From Bacillus sp. OV166 (GTDB lineage Bacteria > Bacillota > Bacilli > Bacillales > Cytobacillaceae): DNA of 64,000 nt. The position numbers were made by a program, and so were the translations under genes. The notes under the pieces are model-generated. The model was given only the letters and a program-made list of their open reading frames with translations, ran no database searches and was not told the origin of the DNA. Of the stretch, positions 7,820 through 15,977 are shown one piece after another; within the stretch, counting starts at the first letter, position 1; every line of letters begins with the position of its first letter. The stretch is from positions 2,613,001-2,677,000 of the forward strand of contig NZ_FXWM01000001.1 in assembly GCF_900177675.1 (NCBI RefSeq). Reading direction: 5' to 3'.

Positions 7820-9483
7820 GAACAGCATCATTAGGTGGTTTTCAAATTAGTGATTATTTTCGCATTCAAAAAGTTCACCGAAGCATTCTCCCCCCGCGCG
7901 AAATATCTTTGCTTTCTATTCCTGCTCGGCACGGAGCGTATTTTACAGGCGCAAGATACGGAGTTAGACAAATAAGTTTAGATCTCACTGTCATCGCAAA
8001 AACGGCAACGGAGTACATGGATACAATAAGATTTTTAGCATATTGCCTAGATATCGAAGAACCCACGGAACTAATTATTTCTGATGAACCTAACAAACTG
8101 AATTATGCTATCTTGTCCGGAAACACCGATATGACTAATGATCTTATGAGAGTTGGTACAGGTACTCTTACCTTCCTTTGCCCAGACCCGTTTGCTTATA
8201 GTACAGATGCGAAAACCATCGTACCAAGCGCTAATATGTTCATGTTCGTTAATAATGGGACGACCGCAACCTTTCCAAAGTTCACGGTTAATTTCGAAAA
8301 TGATGCCACTTTCGTTTCGTTCATTAGTCCCGATGGAGTTATCTTAGTGGGGAATCCGAGCGACCCTGACCAAATCGTGCTGCCAAAATCGCAAACTATC
8401 TTAAACGATGCAATGACGAGCACAAGCGGATGGGCAAATGCGGGGGATGTTTTAGACAGCGGACGCATAAACACAGGTTCAGTTATCTCAGTAGATGACG
8501 GTATCTCAGCATCAAACTATGGAGTTGGCACTGCCGGCGCTAAGATATGGCACGGTCCAGCCGTTCGCAAAGACTTATCACAAATAGTCCAAAATTTCGA
8601 AGTAAAAGCTAGAATTGACTTTACGTCTGAAGACGGTACTTCCAAACTTGATGGGGATAGGGTTGGGCGTCTCGAAATCTACTTATTTAATCAATCTGGC
8701 GGCAAGATTGGCAAAATGGTTATGCGAGATTCATATACGCAATATGAGTTTAATGTTCCGGAAATCTTCATTGGAAATTCAACGTTTCTTGAAAGTGAGC
8801 CGAAAGCACCCGCGGGTAAGAAAAAGCTACAGAAAACGTATAAGTCGTACACCGTAAAGAAGAACGATACTTGGGCGTCAGTAGCGAAACAGTTTCATAT
8901 GTCTGCAAAGGACCTGGCAACGCTCAATAAATCACGGACTACGGACGCTTTAAAGGTTGGACGAAAGTTACAAGTGTATGATAAGACCATTACAAAGTGG
9001 CTGTATCCGTCACATGTTGGAACTTACAACGACTTCTATGGCGAGTTCGTGCTTTCACGTATAGGCGATAAATGGTACGCAGAAGTTTCGCGAGTAGTAA
9101 ATGGTAAGAAAACGAAACCGATTAAAAAGACGTTTTATGATAAAGACGATACATTTACTACGTCAGCTTTATCGTATATCGTCATTCATTATGCTCAGTA
9201 TGACACTACTCCCGTCGTTCAACGTATGCGCGTCACGGACTTAAAGGTGCTAAAGCATAATACAGACACTGTGATCGATGTTCCAGCGATTTTCAGCGCA
9301 GGCGATGAGCTTGAGGTAGATTTATCAGATAGCAGCGTGTGGTTAAATGGGGAACCTTTCATGCAAGAAGTGGACGTTGCCTCTACGTTTTTTCCGATTA
9401 ACGAAGGTGAGACCCAGGTAAAGGTAAATTCCGACGATACAGAGGCTACCTTTACCGCTGAGTTTACGGAGAGGTATTTGTAG
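7816..9483 (+). CDS. distal tail protein (Dit) with an inserted LysM domain
   Basis: This 555-residue protein caps the end of the tail tube and anchors the baseplate. The N-terminal 150 residues are a Sipho_tail domain ending GTGTLTFLCPDPFAYS. Residues about 344-390 form a LysM peptidoglycan-binding domain (YTVKKNDTWASVAKQF, ending LKVGRKLQVYD). Flanking residues 200-480 look like a beta-rich carbohydrate-binding insert. Plain Dit proteins are about 250 residues, so this is an evolved form. Start is GTG, overlapping the tape measure stop. Confidence 0.88.
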   Translation: MRTASLGGFQISDYFRIQKVHRSILPPREISLLSIPARHGAYFTGARYGVRQISLDLTVIAKTATEYMDTIRFLAYCLDIEEPTELIISDEPNKLNYAILSGNTDMTNDLMRVGTGTLTFLCPDPFAYSTDAKTIVPSANMFMFVNNGTTATFPKFTVNFENDATFVSFISPDGVILVGNPSDPDQIVLPKSQTILNDAMTSTSGWANAGDVLDSGRINTGSVISVDDGISASNYGVGTAGAKIWHGPAVRKDLSQIVQNFEVKARIDFTSEDGTSKLDGDRVGRLEIYLFNQSGGKIGKMVMRDSYTQYEFNVPEIFIGNSTFLESEPKAPAGKKKLQKTYKSYTVKKNDTWASVAKQFHMSAKDLATLNKSRTTDALKVGRKLQVYDKTITKWLYPSHVGTYNDFYGEFVLSRIGDKWYAEVSRVVNGKKTKPIKKTFYDKDDTFTTSALSYIVIHYAQYDTTPVVQRMRVTDLKVLKHNTDTVIDVPAIFSAGDELEVDLSDSSVWLNGEPFMQEVDVASTFFPINEGETQVKVNSDDTEATFTAEFTERYL

Positions 9484-9496
9484 GAGGTGAAAGCAT

Positions 9497-10756
9497 TTGA
9501 TCTTTTATATGGACCGTCATGAGAAAGTCCAAGCCATTTTTACAAATAACGGTAGTCCTGACTCTTGCCCTTATTACGATGATTTGCTAAAAGAAGATCT
9601 GGATACTGGAGCCTCTTCTTATGAATTTTGGATTCCATCAAATCACCCTAAATCCAACGAAATAGAAGAAGGCGGTTTTATTGTCCGCAAGAACTTGGAC
9701 GATAATTTAGTCATGTTTACCGTTATGCGAATCGAGGAAACTCATTCAGGCAGCAGTGATAAGTATATTTACGCTGAAAATGCGGGATTAGAGCTATTAA
9801 ACGATATCTTTCGACCAGCCACGCATATGTCAAAAAACGCGTCTCAAATCCTTGATATCGTGCTGCAGGATACCCGGTGGATTAAAGGCGAAGTTGATTA
9901 TTTCGGTGTCGAAAACTTTTATTTCGAGGATTACCAAAACGTAGTGTCCGCGCTTCAATATATATCCGATCGATTATCAGGCGAGTTGAGCTTCCGAGTC
10001 AAGATGCAAAACGGGGAGATTGTCGCTCGGTATGTGGACCTGATTACCAAAAGAGGGACGGATACTAAAAAGCGCTTTACGTATAACAAAGACATCACGT
10101 CGATAAGAAAGAAAGTCGATATGACCAATCCCAATCTAGTCACCGCATTGATTGGTGTAGGAAAGGCAGACGCAAAAGGACTTATCACTACATTTAAAGC
10201 TATATCTAAGAGCACACCTTACTATAAGCCAGCAGGTCAGGATTGGGTTGGTGACCCTGTCGCACAACAACGATATGGAATCAAAGGAAAGCATCTATTT
10301 GGGGTTTATCAATATGACACGACTGATCCGAAGTTACTTCTAGATAAAACTTGGGCAGAATTGCAAAGGCGAAAAACTCCTAAAATCACATATGAACTCG
10401 ATGTTGCACTTTTGGAGAGATTAACGGGTGCGGAACACGAAAAAACACGTCTTGGAGATACTTTGTATGCGATTGACGAAACTTTTTCGCCCGCTTTGTA
10501 TCTTGACGCTCGTGTTAGATATTTAGAAACTTGTTTCAGCGACCCGAGCCGCGATAAATGTACATTAGGAAACTTTAAAAACGCAAAAAGTAATATTACC
10601 AAAGATATGCGGGCCTTGCAGTCAAAACTACTTTATAAGGAAGCAACATGGGATGAAGTGGGAGAAAAAATATTTAAGGGCCCTACTCCTCCAGATGTAA
10701 TCAAATTTAGATGGATTGATGAGGACTTATCGCAAACGTGGGAAAGTGAGGTGTAA
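9497..10756 (+). CDS. tail-associated protein (Tal / endopeptidase tail family, short form)
   Basis: A 419-residue protein in the Tal position after Dit. It has the Prophage_tail fold signature: an N-terminal beta domain (YEFWIPSNHPKSNEIEEGGFIV), TYELDVALLE in the middle and the closing GDTLYAIDETF and ARVRYLETCF phrases. Only the structural gp27-like ring is present; no peptidase domain follows, so cell-wall cutting is not encoded here. Start is TTG after AGGAGGTGA. The next gene begins three bases after the stop. Confidence 0.85.
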   Translation: MIFYMDRHEKVQAIFTNNGSPDSCPYYDDLLKEDLDTGASSYEFWIPSNHPKSNEIEEGGFIVRKNLDDNLVMFTVMRIEETHSGSSDKYIYAENAGLELLNDIFRPATHMSKNASQILDIVLQDTRWIKGEVDYFGVENFYFEDYQNVVSALQYISDRLSGELSFRVKMQNGEIVARYVDLITKRGTDTKKRFTYNKDITSIRKKVDMTNPNLVTALIGVGKADAKGLITTFKAISKSTPYYKPAGQDWVGDPVAQQRYGIKGKHLFGVYQYDTTDPKLLLDKTWAELQRRKTPKITYELDVALLERLTGAEHEKTRLGDTLYAIDETFSPALYLDARVRYLETCFSDPSRDKCTLGNFKNAKSNITKDMRALQSKLLYKEATWDEVGEKIFKGPTPPDVIKFRWIDEDLSQTWESEV

Positions 10757-10759
10757 AAA

Positions 10760-11263
10760 ATGGGTGAACCAACACCTAATTTATTGCTAAAACAGTGGGC
10801 GGCAACAGACGAAAAGATAACGACTTGGACGGATTATAACAACAATTTATTAGCCATTGATGAGAAGATTACAAAATTAATAGAGAACGCTCAAACGGTA
10901 TTATGGACGGGGGCCGGGTATCCTCCAGCAGCTTCCACTATTACTCCTACAAAAAAATTATCAGAGTGTAAAAATGGTTGGATACTTCGATGGTCTGACT
11001 ATGATCCGGGTGTCGGGAGTAATGACTATGATTTTTATGAATCACCAGTCTTTAAGCAAAGAGGCGTATCTGCAAATGGAAAATCGGAAATGTTCGAAAT
11101 TCCTACTTCGTTAAGTGCTACCACTTCTTCCTACGTGAATAAGCGTCTTTATATTTATGACGACAAAATTGTGGGTCATGATGACAATAGTGTCGGAGGA
11201 AATGGAAGTAGTGCAAGTTATGGCTCGAACGATGTGGTATTACGTGAAATAGTAGAATTTTAA
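10760..11263 (+). CDS. phage tail/baseplate protein of unknown function
   Basis: A 167-residue protein. The N-terminus (PNLLLKQWAATDEKITTWTDYNNNLLAIDEKI) resembles the leader of phage tail fibre or collar proteins that pack against the baseplate. The rest is beta-rich and Ser/Gly-rich near the end (GHDDNSVGGNGSSASYGSND). It lies between Tal and the BppU gene and is probably a structural virion protein. I do not recognise a named family. Confidence 0.6.
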   Translation: MGEPTPNLLLKQWAATDEKITTWTDYNNNLLAIDEKITKLIENAQTVLWTGAGYPPAASTITPTKKLSECKNGWILRWSDYDPGVGSNDYDFYESPVFKQRGVSANGKSEMFEIPTSLSATTSSYVNKRLYIYDDKIVGHDDNSVGGNGSSASYGSNDVVLREIVEF

Positions 11264-11277
11264 GAGGAGTGAAGTGA

Positions 11278-11562
11278 ATGCAGAAGTTTTATAGCCCGTT
11301 GACTGAAAACAACCGCCTGGTTCATAGTTCAAGCACCAGAGGGAGCGATGAGGATATCGAGTTCATTGTACCAGATGACCATGAAGCGCTCATAAATCCG
11401 ATTATATTCATCTATGAAAACGGGGATCTGAAGAAAGATGAAATATTTCAACAACAGCTTATTCAAGAAAAAGAAGATCGCAGGAATAAACCTACTGTTG
11501 AACAACAATTAGCACTCGTACAGCAAGCTATTGATGACCTCATATTAGGAGGGATGTTGTAA
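11278..11562 (+). CDS. small phage tail-region protein, unknown
   Basis: A 94-residue acidic protein. Its C-terminal half is helical with a Glu/Gln-rich stretch (QQLIQEKEDRRNKPTVEQQLALVQQAIDDLIL), which is typical of small proteins encoded just after Tal in Bacillus and Listeria prophages. It starts after a GAGGAGTGA Shine-Dalgarno. The function is unknown; chaperone or linker roles are possible. Confidence 0.6.
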   Translation: MQKFYSPLTENNRLVHSSSTRGSDEDIEFIVPDDHEALINPIIFIYENGDLKKDEIFQQQLIQEKEDRRNKPTVEQQLALVQQAIDDLILGGML

Positions 11563-11703
11563 ATGGCTGCATATATGGGGCAGAGAATTATCGATGGAAT
11601 TTACACTTATGAATATGTCATATCTAAGCGTCCGGACCTCAAAGAAGGTATCGACGCTTATTTAATTTCCAAGGGGAGAGAAGATTTAATCGGAGGTGAG
11701 TAA
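11563..11703 (+). CDS. 46-residue phage protein, unknown
   Basis: This small gene follows the preceding stop by no bases and is preceded by GGAGGGATG. It encodes a protein that begins MAAYMGQRIIDGIYTYEYVI and ends in GREDLIGGE. Its stop abuts the start of the next gene, so it is translationally coupled on both sides. Small genes of this type occur beside baseplate genes (XkdX-like position), but the sequence does not clearly match XkdX. Confidence 0.6.
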   Translation: MAAYMGQRIIDGIYTYEYVISKRPDLKEGIDAYLISKGREDLIGGE

Positions 11704-11898
11704 ATGGCGACCTGGGAAAATGAGTTATATGTAAATGGCATGTGGCTGGACACATCCAACCCAGCCGTAAATGTGTTGAAAAAGTTTGACTTTATCCTCA
11801 ATACTTGGGTGCCAACAAGCGGGGCATATTCGACAGAAGAGACCGATACAAAACTCGCCGCTTTAGAGGCACGGATAGCAGCCTTAGAAACTCCATAA
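11704..11898 (+). CDS. 64-residue tail-region protein, unknown
   Basis: It begins WENELYVNGMW and ends in a short helix LAALEARIAALE that could trimerise as a coiled coil. A GGAGGTGAG Shine-Dalgarno overlaps the preceding gene end. The pattern of a beta N-terminus and trimeric coiled coil suggests a small baseplate adaptor or spike. No named family is recognised. A terminator follows at once. Confidence 0.55.
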   Translation: MATWENELYVNGMWLDTSNPAVNVLKKFDFILNTWVPTSGAYSTEETDTKLAALEARIAALETP

Positions 11899-11930
11899 AG
11901 AACCTATGACAAAAATAGGCTCTTTTTTTA
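11899..11930 (+). terminator. Rho-independent terminator after the small tail genes
   Basis: The arms AGAACCTAT and ATAGGCTCT (one mismatch) surround a loop of gacaaaa and are followed by seven T residues. Confidence 0.75.
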
Positions 11931-11960
11931 TGCACTTAAATAGGAAAGACAGGTGATACC

Positions 11961-13865
11961 ATGGTTAAACAGTATAACGTATTGCTTGATACGATGGATA
12001 CCATACCCAATCCATCGTTTAATGTGAACACGAATGATTTAAAAACGTTAAAGATAAGTATTTTAATTAATCAGGACAAAGAGCCGCTGGATCTAACCGG
12101 TGCGACCGTCCGATTAGCAGTTAAAAAACCTGATCAAAAGACCGTCTTAGAGGATTGTACAATTGTGGATCCACTGGCTGGAAGCTGTGAGGTCGTTTTA
12201 GGCACCCAAGCTTATAATGTAGCTGGAACCCACGAAGCGGAAGTGATGGTGTATTATGCGTCTGATACCGTAGCGGTCACAAGTAGCTTTAGCTATATAG
12301 CAAAAAAAGGAATCCTTTCTGATGATACCATCGAAAGCACAAACGAGTTTCAATCGATTACCCAAGCTATTGCGGACAACGAAGCACTCTTAGAGGATTT
12401 ACGGACTAATGGGACCGGAATTGACGCTCAAGCAAGGGCAGATATCGAAACCCAGGCGACACAATTGGCCCAAAAAGCGAAACAGACAGATGTTACAATT
12501 GAAAGAAAAAGACAGTTCTCTAAAATCAGAAAAAATAATACTATTTCTGCATTAAATAGATATGCTTATCCTCTTAGATCGGATGGTACTCCCTTTTCAT
12601 TGAGATATGATGAATTGCCGATTGTTTTTACTGACAACCAAGGAGGATTTACAACGAATTTTGATGTTGCAAACTTCAAAAATACAGGTGGTAAAACTAT
12701 CTACATGAGTACGACAACGGGACTTTCTTCCAACGATGGTTTGACAAGGAACACCCCTTGCCAATCGCTTGAAAAAGCAATGGTGCTTGCTGTTAATGGA
12801 GACACAATTATCTGTATTGACCCAGAAGGAACAATGATTAGTCGTGCTGGATGGGCAAATGATGGAGTTATTTCGAAGAATGTGAATATTATTGCTGAAA
12901 ATAAGATTGTTGCATTTAAAGGCGATACTCCTACATGGGTACTTACTTCTGGTTATACAAAAACATATGAAGTAACAAGAAGTGCTGTGGAAAGAGTAGT
13001 TGACTTTAACAATATGGATATTCCTGTGGAATACAAGAAAGTTGCCTCAATTGCAGAAGTCGAAGCGAATAAATATTCATGGTATACGGATAATGTTAAA
13101 ACCTATGTTAACAGCGGTGGAAATAAAGTTCCTAATAATAAGATACTTCCTTTACTCACCACAGGAAGAGCGATGGTTCAAAATGCGAATGCTTCCAATG
13201 TTTCAACCCAAAGTGCTAAAATTTATCTTGAGAATTTAATTTTAGTGGGCGGTGATAAAGTTGTTCATCTCTTAGGCGATGCAAACTTTAATAATCATGA
13301 ACTATACACTAAAAACTGTAAATTTTATTATTCAACCGCATTAGATTGTGTTCTTACACAGAATGCAAAACGCTCTTATCATCAAGGTTCAATTTGCGCT
13401 TACTCTGTTAAAGACGGTTTTAACTATTCTACAACCATTGGCAATAGTAATATACCTGATTTTATTGAAGTTAACTGTAAAGCCTTTGCGAACGGTGACA
13501 ATACAATAAACACAGCTAATACCCATAACGGTTCTACGGCACATGCGAAAAGTTACGGAATAAGAATTAACTGCACTTATTATCATAATGTGGGTGGTAA
13601 TCAAATAGATGTGCAAGGAGTCAAAAGTGTAAACTTAGGCATTGTAACTTTTGATAGTAAAGCAACTGATGCTACTTGGAGTCAAGGAATGGGAACACAA
13701 GGAGCGCAAGGTGTAGAAAGTTGTGAGTTATGGTATGAAGGATGTATATCATTCGGTAATGACTCAGACGTGTATGTGCCTACTGGCGAAACGGTTCACG
13801 TTAAACTATGTCAATATGATACGGTGAATGGTGGAGGCATTAGAGATTTTGATGAAAGGCTTTAA
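11961..13865 (+). CDS. baseplate upper protein (BppU-type) fused to a beta-helix receptor-binding region
   Basis: This 634-residue protein is the probable receptor-binding protein. Residues 1-135 are a BppU N-terminal domain (LKTLKISILINQDKEPLDLT, then AVKKPDQKTV and VYYASDTVAVTSSFSY). Residues 135-175 are a helical linker. The rest, from about residue 235, has the repeated short strands of a right-handed parallel beta-helix of pectate-lyase type (TIYMSTTTGLSSNDG, SLEKAMVLAVNGDTI, NVNIIAENKIV). It would bind, and perhaps cut, a cell-wall glycan. Codon use becomes more AT-rich in the beta-helix part, as is common in swapped receptor domains. Confidence 0.85.
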   Translation: MVKQYNVLLDTMDTIPNPSFNVNTNDLKTLKISILINQDKEPLDLTGATVRLAVKKPDQKTVLEDCTIVDPLAGSCEVVLGTQAYNVAGTHEAEVMVYYASDTVAVTSSFSYIAKKGILSDDTIESTNEFQSITQAIADNEALLEDLRTNGTGIDAQARADIETQATQLAQKAKQTDVTIERKRQFSKIRKNNTISALNRYAYPLRSDGTPFSLRYDELPIVFTDNQGGFTTNFDVANFKNTGGKTIYMSTTTGLSSNDGLTRNTPCQSLEKAMVLAVNGDTIICIDPEGTMISRAGWANDGVISKNVNIIAENKIVAFKGDTPTWVLTSGYTKTYEVTRSAVERVVDFNNMDIPVEYKKVASIAEVEANKYSWYTDNVKTYVNSGGNKVPNNKILPLLTTGRAMVQNANASNVSTQSAKIYLENLILVGGDKVVHLLGDANFNNHELYTKNCKFYYSTALDCVLTQNAKRSYHQGSICAYSVKDGFNYSTTIGNSNIPDFIEVNCKAFANGDNTINTANTHNGSTAHAKSYGIRINCTYYHNVGGNQIDVQGVKSVNLGIVTFDSKATDATWSQGMGTQGAQGVESCELWYEGCISFGNDSDVYVPTGETVHVKLCQYDTVNGGGIRDFDERL

Positions 13866-13934
13866 TATTCACTTAGAAGGGTTTTTATATTGAATAAAAG
13901 AATTAATAAATATCAATATAAAAAGGTGGTCCCT

Positions 13935-14861
13935 ATGTCAGAAACATCAATTAAAATTAAGGATTTATGTGAAAAATGGAGAAATTCAGTTAAGTATGAA
14001 GATGGAAGTGTGTCTTATACATTAGAAGGTGAAAAATATAGGCTATTAACTACTGGTATTCAATTTCATGAATTTGACTTCGAGGATACACAAACAGCTT
14101 GCAAAGAGTTAACAAGTATAAGAGCAGAATCATTAGACCACTCTTATTTTAGAGCGTGGGTAGCTGAGCTGATTTTCAGCGAATTTGAATATTTTTCGGA
14201 AAATGAAATGGGATTACAACAACTTTTTTCTGCCTGTGTACGAGCATCTTTAACAGGAAAAGCATCATACAAAATTAACTTTGAGGAAGCGAAATCATTT
14301 AATAAAAGTGTTGATTTCAATACGATAGATCTAGCTAGACATAGTTCCCTAATTTTTTCACAGTTGTCGTTTCCGTTATTAGAAGGGGTATTGAAAAAAA
14401 GTTGTAAAGAATATGTAGATTCGTCTGGGAAAGTATTGAAAAATTTTACAGTACCAAAGCACATTCACCCCAAAGAAGTATTTAGAGTTAATGATCCTGT
14501 TCGAGTAAGTAGTCTAAAAGTTTTATTATATTTGCTACATGCAAAAATATCTAATTTAGATTTACACATACAATTAACGGAAATGTTTCAAATTATTGAA
14601 AAAACATGGAATGTTAATAATGCTTTAAACACGATATATAAATGGAGAAATTCATCTCTGCATGGTACAGATATTTATCATTCAATAGGAAGTACAGTAT
14701 TTAACTTAGTAACTATCATTGCATTAGATGGTATTAAGGGGAAATTTGAAACTGCTATTCCGTATATTAGACAGAAAATTGACAGAAGAGTATCAAGTAG
14801 GTTAAACGATACTTCTGATTCTTACCAAAGAGCTAATTGGGAGTTTTATCCGCCATTTTGA
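13935..14861 (+). CDS. HEPN-motif protein, possible prophage-carried defence ribonuclease
   Basis: A 308-residue protein from the ATG at 13935, chosen because AAAGGTGG precedes it; an in-frame TTG at 13890 would add 15 residues with a weaker signal. The C-terminal third has IYKWRNSSLHG, in which R238, N239 and H243 match the R-N-x3-H signature of HEPN RNases. The N-terminal part (residues 1-200) is mixed helix and strand and not recognised. Base composition is more AT-rich than in the tail genes. HEPN proteins often act in abortive infection, so this cargo gene may exclude other phages. The function is inferred from the motif and position only. Confidence 0.55.
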   Translation: MSETSIKIKDLCEKWRNSVKYEDGSVSYTLEGEKYRLLTTGIQFHEFDFEDTQTACKELTSIRAESLDHSYFRAWVAELIFSEFEYFSENEMGLQQLFSACVRASLTGKASYKINFEEAKSFNKSVDFNTIDLARHSSLIFSQLSFPLLEGVLKKSCKEYVDSSGKVLKNFTVPKHIHPKEVFRVNDPVRVSSLKVLLYLLHAKISNLDLHIQLTEMFQIIEKTWNVNNALNTIYKWRNSSLHGTDIYHSIGSTVFNLVTIIALDGIKGKFETAIPYIRQKIDRRVSSRLNDTSDSYQRANWEFYPPF

Positions 14862-14910
14862 TTGCATCCCAACAGTAGAAAACTGTGACACAACCTTAAT
14901 GAACAAAGTA

Positions 14911-14939
14911 TATACAAAGAAAGCGTTTTCATTTATAAT
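14911..14939 (+). promoter_or_regulatory. candidate promoter for the 39-residue membrane protein gene
   Basis: TATACA at 14911-14916 and TATAAT at 14934-14939 are separated by 17 bases, a SigA-like layout. A stretch at 14916-14932 between them resembles a catabolite-response element read on the minus strand (ATGAAAACGCTTTCTTT, last base pair off consensus). The gene starts 33 bases downstream. Confidence 0.45.
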
Positions 14940-14972
14940 TAATCGAACAAACCAATAAGGGAGTTGTTCATT

Positions 14973-15092
14973 ATGGTATATTATGAAGAAGGTAATTTCT
15001 TAAAAGGTCTTTTGTTTGGGACGAGTTTGAGTATACCGTTATGGATTTCTTTCTTAGGATGGTTAAAAATGATTATTCAACTTTTGAGTTAA
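14973..15092 (+). CDS. 39-residue single-pass membrane protein, unknown
   Basis: This gene encodes a short charged N-terminus (MVYYEEGNF) followed by a hydrophobic stretch that can span the membrane once (LFGTSLSIPLWISFLGWL). An AAGGGAG Shine-Dalgarno precedes the ATG. It has its own candidate promoter and terminator, so it is a self-contained moron-like unit. A small toxin, holin accessory or superinfection-exclusion peptide is possible; nothing in the sequence decides. Confidence 0.55.
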   Translation: MVYYEEGNFLKGLLFGTSLSIPLWISFLGWLKMIIQLLS

Positions 15093-15118
15093 GTCCTCCA
15101 TGAGGGCTTTTTATTTTG
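15091..15118 (+). terminator. Rho-independent terminator after the micro-membrane gene
   Basis: The arms GTCCTC and GAGGGC (one G-U pair) with a cat loop overlap the stop codon region and are followed by TTTTTATTTT. Confidence 0.65.
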
Positions 15119-15208
15119 AAGTTAAGATTTAGGCTTGTGAACCAAGTGTTAGCTCTTAGTACCAAATTTATTTAGAAGAAAATAGTGTGAAAAGATGATA
15201 TTCTTTAA

Positions 15209-15940
15209 TTGAATAAAAAAACAACCTTGATTTACAAGAAAGGTAGATGTGTAAGAATGTTGGAATCAGGAAAAGAAAGAATATTGATCTTTGCACCACA
15301 CTCTGATGATGAAGTATTAGGGTGTGCTGGGTTAATTGAAAAAGCATGTCGTTTAGGCAATAGTACAAAAGTAATAATTGGTTCTATAAGTGACTCATTC
15401 TTCTGGCATAGCGGAAACGTTGTAACAGTAGAACATCGTAAAGAGGAATTAAAAAATGCCTTAGAGGTTTTGGGTTGTTACGATTTTGAAGTATTGTATG
15501 AGGGCGAGACTAATCCATTAGACATGGTTCCTCAACGGGATGTAGTTATGAAAATTGACAAAATACTCATGGAATACAAACCAACAATTGTACTTATTCC
15601 ATACCCTAGTTTTCACCAAGATCATCAACTTTTGTTTAATGCTTGTATGGCTGGTTTAAGACCAGTACCTGGCCGTAATTACAAAATGATTGCAATGTTT
15701 GAATATCCACTAATCGTATGGCAATATCCAAAGATAAATAATGTAGGTGAGTTGTACCTTGATATTAGTGAAACAATTGATAAAAAAATTGAAGCATTAT
15801 ATAAACATGAATCACAAATTAGAAATTCAGAACACTTAATTTCTCCTGAAAAAGTAAGGCAATGGGCAGAAAAAAGGGGATTAGAAGCGGGTGTTAGATA
15901 TGCAGAAAAATATCACCTACTTAAAGCCTTCCTAATTTAA
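15209..15940 (+). CDS. LmbE/PIG-L family deacetylase
   Basis: A zinc-dependent N-acetylglucosaminyl-type deacetylase, 243 residues from the TTG, or 227 from the ATG at 15257 (MLESGKERI). The family motif PHSDDEVLGCAG carries the first metal ligands and HQDHQ, about residue 138, supplies the further histidine. The usual substrate is an N-acetylated sugar on a carrier. It stands next to a nucleotide-sugar dehydrogenase, so both probably act on the same sugar class. The two lie in prophage cargo and are AT-rich. The start is uncertain because neither candidate has a well-spaced Shine-Dalgarno. Confidence 0.8.
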   Translation: MNKKTTLIYKKGRCVRMLESGKERILIFAPHSDDEVLGCAGLIEKACRLGNSTKVIIGSISDSFFWHSGNVVTVEHRKEELKNALEVLGCYDFEVLYEGETNPLDMVPQRDVVMKIDKILMEYKPTIVLIPYPSFHQDHQLLFNACMAGLRPVPGRNYKMIAMFEYPLIVWQYPKINNVGELYLDISETIDKKIEALYKHESQIRNSEHLISPEKVRQWAEKRGLEAGVRYAEKYHLLKAFLI

Positions 15941-15977
15941 ATTCCAATTTGAAGTAAAGTAAATTTAGGGGCTGACA

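Noticed and set aside
14916..14932. catabolite-response (cre)-like site
   Set aside because: It fits the pattern except for one position, but lies in prophage DNA with no metabolic gene nearby, so it is only mentioned under the promoter.
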